A stretch of 64,000 nt of DNA from Paraburkholderia susongensis (GTDB taxonomy: Bacteria; Pseudomonadota; Gammaproteobacteria; Burkholderiales; Burkholderiaceae): positions 248,001 to 312,000 of the forward strand of contig NZ_FXAT01000004.1 in NCBI RefSeq assembly GCF_900177725.1. Reading direction: 5' to 3'. A program made the translations under genes and the position numbers. Under the pieces are notes generated by a model that did not search any database, was not told where the DNA came from, and saw nothing but the letters and a program-made list of their open reading frames with translations. This document shows, in pieces, positions 34,011 to 42,309 of this stretch; position 1 is the first letter of the stretch, and the number at the start of each line of letters is the position of its first letter.

Positions 34011-35201
34011 CTAAACCATCTGCTGCATCAACGTTTCCTTGAACTGCCCGAGCGTGTGCCGCGACAGCAGTTCGTCGCGCGCGGCTGGAACGGTGTCGGG
34101 CGCGTGCGGCCATGAAGTCATCGCCTCGCTGATCGCCTTGCCGATCGACGCCGTGCTCAGATCGCCCAGAATCGGCCCGAGCGCGCAGCGCCGGCTGAAC
34201 CAGCCGATCAGGCCGTCTTCGGTTGCGATCACGGGCTTGCCGAACCGGTAGGCCTGCACGAGCACGCCGCTCATGCCGTAATGCCCCTTGTAGCCGAGCC
34301 ATACCGCGTCGCAGGCCGAGAACAGATCGCGCTCGACCTCGTTCGAAATGAACGAGTCGAGCACGAGCGGCGCGGGCGCGAGGCTGCGCACATGATTGCG
34401 CATGAAGTGACGCGTCCCTGCATCCTGCTCGCCGGCGACGATCAACGCCGGCGCATGTTCGAGGCGCGTGAGCGCATGCACGAGTTCGTAGATGCCCTTG
34501 CGCTCCGTGATCGCGCCATACACGAGCAGATAGCGTTGATGCGGATCGAGCCCGAGCCGTTCGCGCGCGAGCCGCGGATCTTCGGCGTGCTCGTCGGGAA
34601 ACGGATCGGCGAGATAGGTCACGTTCGCGCTGCGTCTGGACGTGTGCTGCGCGGCCCATTCCGGCAAGGTCGGATCGATCGTCAGCAGCGTGCGCAGACC
34701 GGCGCTGCGAATCGCGCGCCTGAACAGCAGCGCCTTGATGCCGTTGACGAGCGGCCGGTCGGGCGCCTTGATGCCGACCTGATGATGATGGAACGTCGCG
34801 CGCATCGTGATGCCGATCCACGGCGTAGCGCCGAACGGCGAGCCGAGAAACGGCAGTGCGTAAAAGAAGTAGTCGACGTACGGCACGATCACGAGGCGAA
34901 TCGCCTGCGAGCGGCGCACGATCGAATACGCGCGTTTGAAGTAGCGATGAAAGCGTGCGTACTGGTTCGAGTTGCCGATGTGTTTGCGCCGCGGCTCTTT
35001 GGGATCGACGAACGCGATCTGCTGATCCGGCAGGTTCGCGGCGCGGATCTGCCGTGCGAGCCGGTGATCCTCGTTCGCGCATTCGGTCACGAACAGGCAC
35101 GGATAGCCCGCTTGCGCGCAGGCCTGCATGCTCCACTCGACATACCGCCAGCGATGGCCGGTGAGATTGGGCTCTACGATCAGGACGTAGTCTTGTTCCA
35201 T
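34011..35201 (-). CDS. glycosyltransferase (GT4-like), EPS locus
   Basis: 396 aa. The N-terminus YVLIVEPNLTGHRWRYVEWS has the G-H-R acceptor loop of some GT4 proteins. The donor half has LLVYGAITERKGIYELVHAL (~230), PALIVAGEQD, VWLGYKGHYGMSGVLVQAY and FGKPVIATEDGLIG (~335). It is more divergent than the other GTs of the locus; the GHYGMSGVLVQA segment takes the place of the E-x7-E motif. It is convergent with the acyltransferase gene and probably adds one sugar to the repeat unit. Confidence 0.8.
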   Translation of the reverse strand: MEQDYVLIVEPNLTGHRWRYVEWSMQACAQAGYPCLFVTECANEDHRLARQIRAANLPDQQIAFVDPKEPRRKHIGNSNQYARFHRYFKRAYSIVRRSQAIRLVIVPYVDYFFYALPFLGSPFGATPWIGITMRATFHHHQVGIKAPDRPLVNGIKALLFRRAIRSAGLRTLLTIDPTLPEWAAQHTSRRSANVTYLADPFPDEHAEDPRLARERLGLDPHQRYLLVYGAITERKGIYELVHALTRLEHAPALIVAGEQDAGTRHFMRNHVRSLAPAPLVLDSFISNEVERDLFSACDAVWLGYKGHYGMSGVLVQAYRFGKPVIATEDGLIGWFSRRCALGPILGDLSTASIGKAISEAMTSWPHAPDTVPAARDELLSRHTLGQFKETLMQQMV

Positions 35202-35549
35202 CGCGTCGGTCGCACCTCGGCGTGCGGTGTGGACAAGGGGGAGCGCGGCGGGAGGCGCCCTGATGCGGGGCGGCCTGGCGGCGCTGAATAATCCGGATAG
35301 CGAACGTTAGCATTGCCAGGCGCGCGGCAGCCGGCAATTTGACCCGCTTTGTGGGGCAGCGTACGGGCGCTCCGGGGCTTCGGCTGAACTGGCCTAGCTG
35401 ATGGCGGTTGTTGCCGATTCTCTCGCGGTAAGGTCGTACATGGAGTGCGGTCGAATACCTCGCCAGCTTGCTGGTGCAACCCGATTAATTATGCGCCGGC
35501 GGCGTGTGCAGCGGTTCTTTAAATCGCTGCGCGTGGCCGCTTCGACGGC
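35202..35549. other. divergent intergenic region
   Basis: 348 bp between the glycosyltransferase (minus) and wzx (plus). It is AT-richer than the coding sequence, as expected for a promoter region. I found no clear dyad, repeat or small gene. Confidence 0.4.
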
Positions 35550-36827
35550 GTGCCGATCCGACGGAGATTCAGCTTGCGGGCGATCAGGCTTCCGGCGTTC
35601 TCGATAACGGGCAGCTTCGGCGCGAGTGCGGCGACGTGGGTGCTCCTGCAGCAGTTCGCCGTGCGCGGGCTCGTCGCCATCAAGTTTCTTGCGATCGGCC
35701 GCATGCTGGGGCCGGCGGCGATCGGCAGCGTGAGCGTGGCGCTGCTCGCGGTCGCGATCGCCGAGGCGCTCTCCGACACCGGTCTCGCGCAGGCCGTGAT
35801 TCAGGGCGAACATGCGCCCTCGCGCCCGCAGCTCGGCGCGCTATGGACCACGCTGACTTCGCGCGGCGTGCTCATTTCGCTGCTGCTCGTCGCGCTCGCA
35901 CCGTTGCTCAGCAGTCAATTCCATCTCGACGGTTCGCTCGTGCTGATCCAGCTCGCGGCGCTTTTGCCGCTGCTGCGCGGTCTCGCTTCACCCGCCTATT
36001 ACGTCGTGCAGCGCGAGCGGCGTTTCCAGCATATTGCGGGCGTCGAAGTGGCGTCGTCGTTCGTCGATTGCACGGTGGGGCTCGTGCTCGCCTATGCCGG
36101 TGTCGGCGCGGCCTCGGTGCTGCTCGGTCTCGTCGCGGCCGAAAGCCTGAAGAGCGCGCTCACGTGGATCACGATGAAGCCGCGTCCGCCGCTGCGCCTC
36201 GTCTGGTCCGGCATCGGCCACTATGTCGGCTTCAGCCGCTGGATCTGGGCCAGCAGCGTCATCAATCTGCTGCTCAACCAGTTCGACAAGGTCGTGGTCG
36301 GCAAGCTGCTCGGGCCCGCGCAACTGGGCAGCTACCAGATGTCGTCGCGCCTTGCGCAGATGCTGCTCGCCGATGCCGCGATCGCGATGTCGCAATACCT
36401 CTTTCCGACCTTCGCCGCGCATCATCGCCGCAGCCCGCGCGCGGCTTCGCGCATGATCCGGATTTATCTGCTGCTGATCGGCGTCGGGCTCGCGGTGTTC
36501 GTCGAGGTGCTGAGGCTCGTCGCCGAGCCGATGTTCTCGTTGATTCTCGGTCCCGCATGGCTGCCCGCGGTGCCGCTCTTCAGGATTCTCGTCATCAACA
36601 TGGCGATCGGCGCGCTGATCGCGGTGCTCGTCGCGTATCTGCGCGCGGTGGGCGATGCGAAGGCGACCGTGCATGCCTCGGCGATTCAGGTCGTCGTGCT
36701 GCTCGTGAGCGTACCGCTTGCCGTGCACTGGTGGGGCGTGACGGGCATCGCGTGGTCGATGACGCTCGGGCTCGGCTGCGCCGCCACGTGGATGCTGTTC
36801 AGGACCTTGACTGCAAGGACGCCATGA
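35550..36827 (+). CDS. wzx: Wzx-type oligosaccharide flippase
   Basis: 425 aa, MATE-like polysaccharide-transport superfamily. About 12 hydrophobic helices are present, with characteristic segments FLAIGRMLGPAAIGSVSVAL (~46), YYVVQRERRFQHIAGVE (~150), NQFDKVVVGKLLGPAQLGSY (~250) and a conserved C-terminal LRAVGDAKATVHASAIQV. It moves the lipid-linked repeat unit across the inner membrane. The start is GTG at 35550 without a strong ribosome site, so the N-terminus is uncertain by some residues. The stop overlaps the next glycosyltransferase start (ATGA). Confidence 0.88.
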   Translation: MPIRRRFSLRAIRLPAFSITGSFGASAATWVLLQQFAVRGLVAIKFLAIGRMLGPAAIGSVSVALLAVAIAEALSDTGLAQAVIQGEHAPSRPQLGALWTTLTSRGVLISLLLVALAPLLSSQFHLDGSLVLIQLAALLPLLRGLASPAYYVVQRERRFQHIAGVEVASSFVDCTVGLVLAYAGVGAASVLLGLVAAESLKSALTWITMKPRPPLRLVWSGIGHYVGFSRWIWASSVINLLLNQFDKVVVGKLLGPAQLGSYQMSSRLAQMLLADAAIAMSQYLFPTFAAHHRRSPRAASRMIRIYLLLIGVGLAVFVEVLRLVAEPMFSLILGPAWLPAVPLFRILVINMAIGALIAVLVAYLRAVGDAKATVHASAIQVVVLLVSVPLAVHWWGVTGIAWSMTLGLGCAATWMLFRTLTARTP

Positions 36828-37900
36828 TGCGGGTTCTTCATCTGGTCCTCGCGCCGCGTTTGTCGGGGGCCGAAGTGCTGGCGAAGGATCTCGCGCTCGA
36901 TCAGTGTGCCGAGGGCATCACGGTCGGCGTTGCCTCACTGTTGCCCGCGCATGCCGATTTCCAACCGCTCCAGGAAGAGTTGCAAAGCCACGGCGTGCCA
37001 TGCTGGTTTCCGCGGCGGCGGCATCGCGCGGCGCGCAAGCTGTGGAATCTGTTCGTCACCGTGCGGCGCTTTCAGCCGAACGTGATTTTCGCGCATGCCA
37101 CCATTCCGTCGTTTTACGCGCGCTCGCTGCCATTGCGTGTGCCGGTCGTCTATGTGATGCATTCGGCGACCAACGACTTCGAGCGGCCTTTGTTCCGGCG
37201 CATCGAACATATCCTGTCGGGACGCGCGCGTGTCGTGATCGGCGTTTCGCAGCAAGGCGTGACCGACTACGCGCGGGCCATTGGTCCGCATCCGTCGATG
37301 ACGGTCGTGCCCAACGGCGTCGACCTCGCGCGCTTCGCGTTCTCCGATGGCGCGCAGCGCAGCGGCGCAGCGCCGCAGGTCGCGCAGATCGGCCGCTATA
37401 CGGCGGTGAAAAACCAGTTGATGACGGTACGCGCGTTTCGCGAGGTGCTGCGTCAGGTGAGCGACGCGCGTCTCGTGCTGTATGGCGTCGTCGAAGATCC
37501 TGACTATCAGCGCGAAGTCATCGCGCTGGCGAAGGAGCTGGGTATCGCCGAGCGCGTCGAGGTGGCCGGTCCGCGCACCGACGTCGCGACGGTGCTCTCG
37601 GAGTCGAACGTGTTCGTGATGCCGTCGCGCAGCGAGGCGCATAGCGTGGCGTTCCTCGAGGCGCTGGCCTCGGGCGTGCCGATCGTCGCGAGCAGGATTC
37701 CGGCGTTTGCGTTCGCGAGCGGCTTTCCGGGTGTTCAGTTGGTCGATACCGACGACGTGCAATGTTATGCCGATGCGGTTCTCGTCGCGCTGGGGCAGGC
37801 GCGCGCGCAGCGCTCGCTGGCGGGGATGACGCTCGGGGATACGGCGGCGCGTTACCGGGCGATTGCGCGGCAGGTGAGTCTCGCGATTGCGTCGCATTAG
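36824..37900 (+). CDS. family 4 glycosyltransferase, paralogue of the 6137 gene
   Basis: 358 aa. It opens MMRVLHLVLAPRLSGAEVLA and shares block after block with the protein at 6137-7222: VMHSATNDFE, GVSQQGVTDYAR, HPSMTVVPNGVD, QIGRYTAVKNQLMTVRAFRE, VAGPRTDVATVL and VFVMPSRSEAHSVAFLEALASGVPIVAS. It is translationally coupled to wzx by a 4-bp overlap. It should add a sugar to the repeat unit. The duplicated pair may use similar donors or acceptors. Confidence 0.9.
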   Translation: MMRVLHLVLAPRLSGAEVLAKDLALDQCAEGITVGVASLLPAHADFQPLQEELQSHGVPCWFPRRRHRAARKLWNLFVTVRRFQPNVIFAHATIPSFYARSLPLRVPVVYVMHSATNDFERPLFRRIEHILSGRARVVIGVSQQGVTDYARAIGPHPSMTVVPNGVDLARFAFSDGAQRSGAAPQVAQIGRYTAVKNQLMTVRAFREVLRQVSDARLVLYGVVEDPDYQREVIALAKELGIAERVEVAGPRTDVATVLSESNVFVMPSRSEAHSVAFLEALASGVPIVASRIPAFAFASGFPGVQLVDTDDVQCYADAVLVALGQARAQRSLAGMTLGDTAARYRAIARQVSLAIASH

Positions 37901-37940
37901 GGCGGCGCGACGCGGCCCCGCACGCGCTGCATAGTCGTCC

Positions 37941-39602
37941 TTAGTGATGACTGAGCAGATCGCGCGTGTCGTACGGCGGTGAGGGCGGCGCGTCGGCTGG
38001 CGGCGCGATCTGCAATTCGGTTTCGTGCGTCGCGAGCGTGACGAGACGCCGTGCTTCCTTGCTGCTCGAATCGATCTGCAACGCTTCGCCCGCGTTGCGC
38101 GATGCACAATCCCAATGCCCGACATATCCGCAGCCGCGCGCGAGGCTCAGCAGCGCGTCGCGCTGTTGTTCGAGCGTGCTCACTTCGGAGCGCATGCGCC
38201 GCGCTTCGCGATTGTCCGGTTGCGCGGAGATCGCCGCGGCGAGGCGAGCTTTCGTCGCCGACAGATTGTTCTGCCGGAGATTGACGCGCGCGGCTTTGAC
38301 GTGCCGCGACGCGTCGGCGCGGAGTCTGTCGGCTGGACTGGCGGGCGCGTGCTGCGTGTCGGCGGATGCCAGCGTAGTGCGGCGCTGGGTGGGGGCGGTC
38401 GACGAAGTGGTCGGCGAAGCGCTTGGAGAGGTGCTCGATGAAGCGCGCGGCGAGGTACTCGACAAGGTGCTTGATGAAAGACGCGATGAGGCGCGCGGAG
38501 AGTCGTTCGGCAAGGCGCTTGATAAAGCGCGCGAGGAAGCGGGCAATGAAGTGGTCGATGAAGCGCGCGGCGAAGCACTCGGCAAGGAGCTTGATGACAC
38601 AGGCGATGAGGCGCGTGGAGAGTCGTTCGGCAAGGCGCTTGATAAACCGCGCGAAGAAGCGGGCAATGAAGTGGTCGATGAAGCGCGCGGCGAAGCACTC
38701 GGCAAGGAGCTTGATGACGCAGGCGATGAGACGCGTGGAGAATCGTTCAGCAAGGTGCTTGATGAAGCGGTCGACAATGCGTGCAATGAAGTGATCGATG
38801 AGGCGCGCGGAGAAGCACCAGGCAAGGAGCTTAACGAAAACGGCAATGAAGCGAGCGGAGAATCGCTCGATAAAGTGCTTGATAGGATGCTCAATGAAGC
38901 GCTTGATGAACCGCCCAATGAAGCGGTAGAGAAAGCTCGCGGCGAAGCGCTCAATGGGATGCTCGGTGAAACACCCGACGATGCGCCTGGCGATGCCCCC
39001 GGCGAACCACCCGACGGCATCGCCGTTGCGGCGGCGGCCACCGCGGCCACCGCACTCCCCGCATGCGGCGTGGCGGCCTTCGTCCGGGCGGGTACGGGCC
39101 GCGATTGGGCAACCACGGCGGGCGGCTGTTGCGCGACGAGCGGCGCAGGTTTCTGAATTGCGGCAACGGCAGGCGCCGCGTTCTGCATGCGCACCTTGCC
39201 GGACACCGCGACCGGCGTGCCCGCGCCCGCCTCGTAGCGATGGATGAAGCCCAGATACACGGCGCCGATTGCCGCCAGCACCGCGGCACCGAGCGCGAGC
39301 AGCCGTCTCAGCCGTCGATAGGCGCCCGGCACGACCGTGGCCTCCTCGACCACGTCATAACGGCTCAGGCGCGTGTGCACCAACGCGCGCGAAGGCTGGC
39401 GCGCCGGCAGCGGCATGGCGCGCATCGGTTGAAGCTGGTTGCGCGACGCGACGAGCGCCGTGGGACGCGGCTCTTGCATGCCGGACGTGTCGATGGGCAA
39501 CGCATGACACGCGGGACACGGCGAAAAGCGCCCGCGCAGCGGCACGCCGCAGTATCCACATCGGCGCAGGAACGGCTGGTCGAAGCTCGTGTCGCGAGGC
39601 AT
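37941..39602 (-). CDS. zinc-ribbon membrane protein with Ser-rich 40-residue repeats
   Basis: About 553 aa. The N-terminal zinc ribbon is CGYC...CPAC (~14-33). A single membrane helix (LLALGAAVLAAIGAVYLGFI, ~95-115) is followed by a long Ser/Pro/Ala stretch (~200-400) made of repeats of the type SLPSASPRASSTTSLPASSR, and a C-terminal helical domain (DRLRADASRHVKAARVNLRQ, TPR-like, ~420-530). The opposite strand is also open through the repeats, but only the minus strand gives recognisable domains. The start is uncertain: ATG at 39602 or one of two upstream ATGs up to 39656. Function unknown; perhaps an envelope sensor or scaffold. Confidence 0.65.
   Translation of the reverse strand: MPRDTSFDQPFLRRCGYCGVPLRGRFSPCPACHALPIDTSGMQEPRPTALVASRNQLQPMRAMPLPARQPSRALVHTRLSRYDVVEEATVVPGAYRRLRRLLALGAAVLAAIGAVYLGFIHRYEAGAGTPVAVSGKVRMQNAAPAVAAIQKPAPLVAQQPPAVVAQSRPVPARTKAATPHAGSAVAAVAAAATAMPSGGSPGASPGASSGVSPSIPLSASPRAFSTASLGGSSSASLSILSSTLSSDSPLASLPFSLSSLPGASPRASSITSLHALSTASSSTLLNDSPRVSSPASSSSLPSASPRASSTTSLPASSRGLSSALPNDSPRASSPVSSSSLPSASPRASSTTSLPASSRALSSALPNDSPRASSRLSSSTLSSTSPRASSSTSPSASPTTSSTAPTQRRTTLASADTQHAPASPADRLRADASRHVKAARVNLRQNNLSATKARLAAAISAQPDNREARRMRSEVSTLEQQRDALLSLARGCGYVGHWDCASRNAGEALQIDSSSKEARRLVTLATHETELQIAPPADAPPSPPYDTRDLLSHH
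38401..38940. repeat. about four 120-bp tandem repeats inside the zinc-ribbon gene
   Basis: Segments offset by exactly 120 bp stay aligned over 38401-38880. The copies at 38521-38640 and 38641-38760 differ at only a few positions; the flanking copies are more diverged, with a partial copy after 38880. Each unit encodes 40 Ser-rich residues on the minus strand. Confidence 0.85.
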
Positions 39603-39692
39603 GGCCGGATCGCTCCGCTGGCGCTGAAAGGTCAGCGCCGTCATCAGAAAGAACAACGCGCCGCAACGAACCTGCAGGCGGCGCAGACGGGA

Positions 39693-40340
39693 CTACTGGA
39701 CGACGTAACCGCGCGCCTGCATGCACGCGCCGTAGGCGGCCCAATATCGCGTCATCGGCGGTTCGGGCGCGGGCAGCGGCGGCAGTTTCACGCCGGATGC
39801 CGCATTGGCCTGCAGCGAAGCGGCTGCCCCATCCGACGCCCCGGCGCCCGCGCTCGCAGGCGCGGCGGCCGTGGCGCTCGGCGATGGGCTCGCAGAGGTG
39901 CTTGCCGCCGGGCCTGCCGATGCGCCTGCGGCGTTGCTAGCGGCAGTGGTGCCGGCCGTAGCCTCGTTCACGCTTTTTGCCGACGACGCGCCTGTGGGCG
40001 CAGCCGCCGTCGTTGTGGGCTCGGAGAGTGCACCCGTCTCCGCCGGCTCGCTCGCGCTCCACGGCAGCGGCGTGGCCGAGAAACTGCTGGGCGGCAGCGG
40101 CGGCTTGGACGGCATGCCGGTCGACGAGGTTGGCGTGGCAGGTGGTTCGCGCGGCGGAATCTGCGACTCGCGCTTGATGTCGACCTTGGTCAGCCGGTTC
40201 GCCTCCGCATAGCACATCGCGGTATCGATGCTGCGCTGATAGGGGCTTTGACTTCGGATCGGATAGGTGAGCGGTTGCCATGCGAACGCGGCACTGCTCG
40301 TCACCATCAGTGTCAGTACGGTATATGTTTTAAGTTCCAT
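39693..40340 (-). CDS. exported Ala/Ser/Pro-rich protein of unknown function
   Basis: 215 aa. The signal peptide ends SSAAFAW (~20). A short ordered N-domain (RSQSPYQRSIDTAMCYAEANRL, ~28-50) is followed by a long disordered Ala/Ser/Thr/Pro linker (~75-185) and a C-terminal MTRYWAAYGACMQARGYVV motif that resembles the last part of small outer-membrane or periplasmic proteins with a C-x-x-x-x-G-Y/W ending. It lies just upstream of the zinc-ribbon gene on the same strand, probably as one operon. Function unknown. Confidence 0.68.
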   Translation of the reverse strand: MELKTYTVLTLMVTSSAAFAWQPLTYPIRSQSPYQRSIDTAMCYAEANRLTKVDIKRESQIPPREPPATPTSSTGMPSKPPLPPSSFSATPLPWSASEPAETGALSEPTTTAAAPTGASSAKSVNEATAGTTAASNAAGASAGPAASTSASPSPSATAAAPASAGAGASDGAAASLQANAASGVKLPPLPAPEPPMTRYWAAYGACMQARGYVVQ

Positions 40341-40628
40341 CGCAGTCACTCCCGCAGCGATGTTTCGCGTTCTTATCGGCAATAGCGCTTCGCGCAGTGA
40401 TCTCGCAGTGGTCTATTGGCTTCTGGCGCCGCCGAGGACCGCGGCGCGCTGTTGCGAAGGCTGCTTTTCCGAGCGTAACACCGGGCATGGCCGACGCGAT
40501 GTTAAGGATAGCGCGCGAAAACGCCAACCTGCAGTCCAATCAGGACACGGCCGCGTGGCGCGGGACGGGAGCTTTGCGAAAACCCGGTGGAATCCCTGGG
40601 CGTTGTAACCAGCCGTCAGGAGACGATG

Positions 40629-41024
40629 ATGAAGAAACTGCGGGATTGCGCGGGAACCTTGTTCGTGGCGGCAGCGGTTGTTACGTTGTCGCTGGCTGTG
40701 CCCGCCGCGGGAAGGGCCAGCGAAGAGCGCGACGACATGAAAGCCGAGGCGGCGGGCGAGCGCGCGAATTTCGCCCAGGCGTTCTGTCAGGTATCGCCGG
40801 AGCGTATCGACGCCTATAAGGAAAAGCTCAGAAAGACGCTGCGCGAGGCCACCGACTTCGAGCAGCGCTGGCAGACCGGCTGGCGGCGCGCGGAGAACAA
40901 CAACAGCCGCATGAACGGACTGCGCGAGCGCGATCCCGATGAGTTCAAGGCGCGGGTCAAGGTGAATTGCGAGCGGCTCAAGTGGCTGGCCGAGAATTCG
41001 TTGCGGGCGCCTGCGCGCAAGTGA
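40629..41024 (+). CDS. small exported helical protein of unknown function
   Basis: 131 aa. The signal peptide (KLRDCAGTLFVAAAVVTLSL...AGRA, cleaved ~28) precedes a charged, mainly helical domain with three Cys in total, two of them in the mature part (AFCQVSP and VNCERL), which could form a disulphide. AGGAGA is 5 nt before the ATG at 40629; an adjacent ATG at 40626 is less well spaced. It is convergent with the porin gene. I recognise no family. Confidence 0.68.
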   Translation: MKKLRDCAGTLFVAAAVVTLSLAVPAAGRASEERDDMKAEAAGERANFAQAFCQVSPERIDAYKEKLRKTLREATDFEQRWQTGWRRAENNNSRMNGLRERDPDEFKARVKVNCERLKWLAENSLRAPARK

Positions 41025-41086
41025 GCGGGTTCAGCCATTCGGCGAGGGTATTTCACCAAGGTTTGCCCATGCCGACGAGGGCGCGG

Positions 41087-41119
41087 GCGGTGACCGTGGC
41101 CGTCGGCCACGGTCACCGC
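41087..41119. terminator. strong hairpin terminator between convergent genes
   Basis: GCGGTGACCGTGGCC and GGCCACGGTCACCGC are perfect 15-bp arms around a 3-nt loop. It begins 4 bp after the porin stop. There is no long T-run, but the stem is very stable and sits between convergent transcripts. Confidence 0.7.
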
Positions 41120-41123
41120 TTCG

Positions 41124-42161
41124 TTAGAACGCGTGATTGATGCCGACCATCAGCATGCGCGGATTCTTGCCCGGACCCGCAATGGTCCCGGACGCGCTGG
41201 CCGTGTTGATCGTAAATGCGGCGTTCTTCTGGTTGAAGATCTGCGTGAATCCCGTGTACAGGAAGGTGGTCTTGCTCAGCGGATAGTTATATCGGATCGA
41301 CCAGGCCTGCGCGTTCGAGTCGGGGCGGGCGTGTCCCTGTTCGGCGCCATATGACAGCATCACGGACGTGAGCCCGATCGGTGTGACCGATAGTACTTCG
41401 AAGAAATTCATCGACTGACTCGTTGCGGCAGGAAGCTGGTCGCGCCGGATGTAATACACGCCCGATAGTTTCGTGATGCCGAAATCGTAGGACAGCCCGA
41501 ATACGGCGTATTTGTCCGTATTGGATGGCGCCGTCTGACTCGCCATGTAGGTGGCGGCAGCAGAGAACTGGCCGATGGAGTAATTGAGCGCAATGTTCCT
41601 GATGTTGCCGGCCGGGACTCCACCCGTCGTCGTACTGCCTGCCGGGGACATCGCATAGAGGGCGCCGAGCGTGAAGCCGTCGATCGTCGGCGATACGTAG
41701 CGTATCGAGTTGTTCGCGCGCAGAACGTTTGCGTCGCGGAAGTAACTCGACGCATTGCCCCAGGCCAGGCCATCCGTGTAGTTCGCGAGGAGCGTGTGCA
41801 GCACGGTGTAGTGGCGGCCAAAGGAAAGCTGTCCGAGGCTGTCGGAATGGAATCCGATCCAGGCCTGGCGCCCAAAAAGCAGACCGCCGTAGCCGAGCGT
41901 GCCGTTGTTGACGGCAAACCCGCTCTCGAGCGTGAAGATGACCGAGAGTCCTCCGCCAAGATCTTCCGTGCCCTTGAAGCCGAAGCGTGATCCGTTGATG
42001 ACGCCGCTATCCATTTTTACGGCGTTACCCGATCCGACGTTCGAGTATTCAATCGCCGTATCGATAATCCCATACAGGGTGACGCTCGATTGCGCGCACG
42101 CATTCGTAACCATACCCGCGCCTGCGCAAAGAATGCACAGGCCCGTCAGTGTCTTCTTCAT
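41124..42161 (-). CDS. general porin (Burkholderiales OmpC-like)
   Basis: 345 aa. The signal peptide ends NACAQ, then SSVTLYGIIDTAIEYSNVG, the standard opening of trimeric 16-strand betaproteobacterial porins. The FGFKGTEDLGGGLSVIFTLESGF block (~60-80) and a terminal aromatic residue (VGINHAF) are diagnostic. It sits at the end of the uronate/aldarate gene run (same strand, 148 bp after the MFS gene), so it may admit the acid sugars across the outer membrane. That substrate is inferred from context. Confidence 0.92.
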   Translation of the reverse strand: MKKTLTGLCILCAGAGMVTNACAQSSVTLYGIIDTAIEYSNVGSGNAVKMDSGVINGSRFGFKGTEDLGGGLSVIFTLESGFAVNNGTLGYGGLLFGRQAWIGFHSDSLGQLSFGRHYTVLHTLLANYTDGLAWGNASSYFRDANVLRANNSIRYVSPTIDGFTLGALYAMSPAGSTTTGGVPAGNIRNIALNYSIGQFSAAATYMASQTAPSNTDKYAVFGLSYDFGITKLSGVYYIRRDQLPAATSQSMNFFEVLSVTPIGLTSVMLSYGAEQGHARPDSNAQAWSIRYNYPLSKTTFLYTGFTQIFNQKNAAFTINTASASGTIAGPGKNPRMLMVGINHAF

Positions 42162-42309
42162 TGACGACGTCTCCTACCAGATTGGTTTGTATTGGCGGCG
42201 ACGGTGGAGCGTGACGCTCCCCGCTGCTCGATTGGATTCCCCTGATTCGGGGTTCAGAGGTCAGGGTCTTGCTTGAGGATTGGCCGGCGCGCGTGTTCGT
42301 GCGCCGGAA

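Noticed and set aside
37966..39156. 396-codon plus-strand frame rich in D-E-A-R-G-E repeats
   Set aside because: Open only because the 120-bp repeat is a multiple of three; it has no ordered domain, whereas the minus strand gives a zinc ribbon, a membrane helix and a helical domain.
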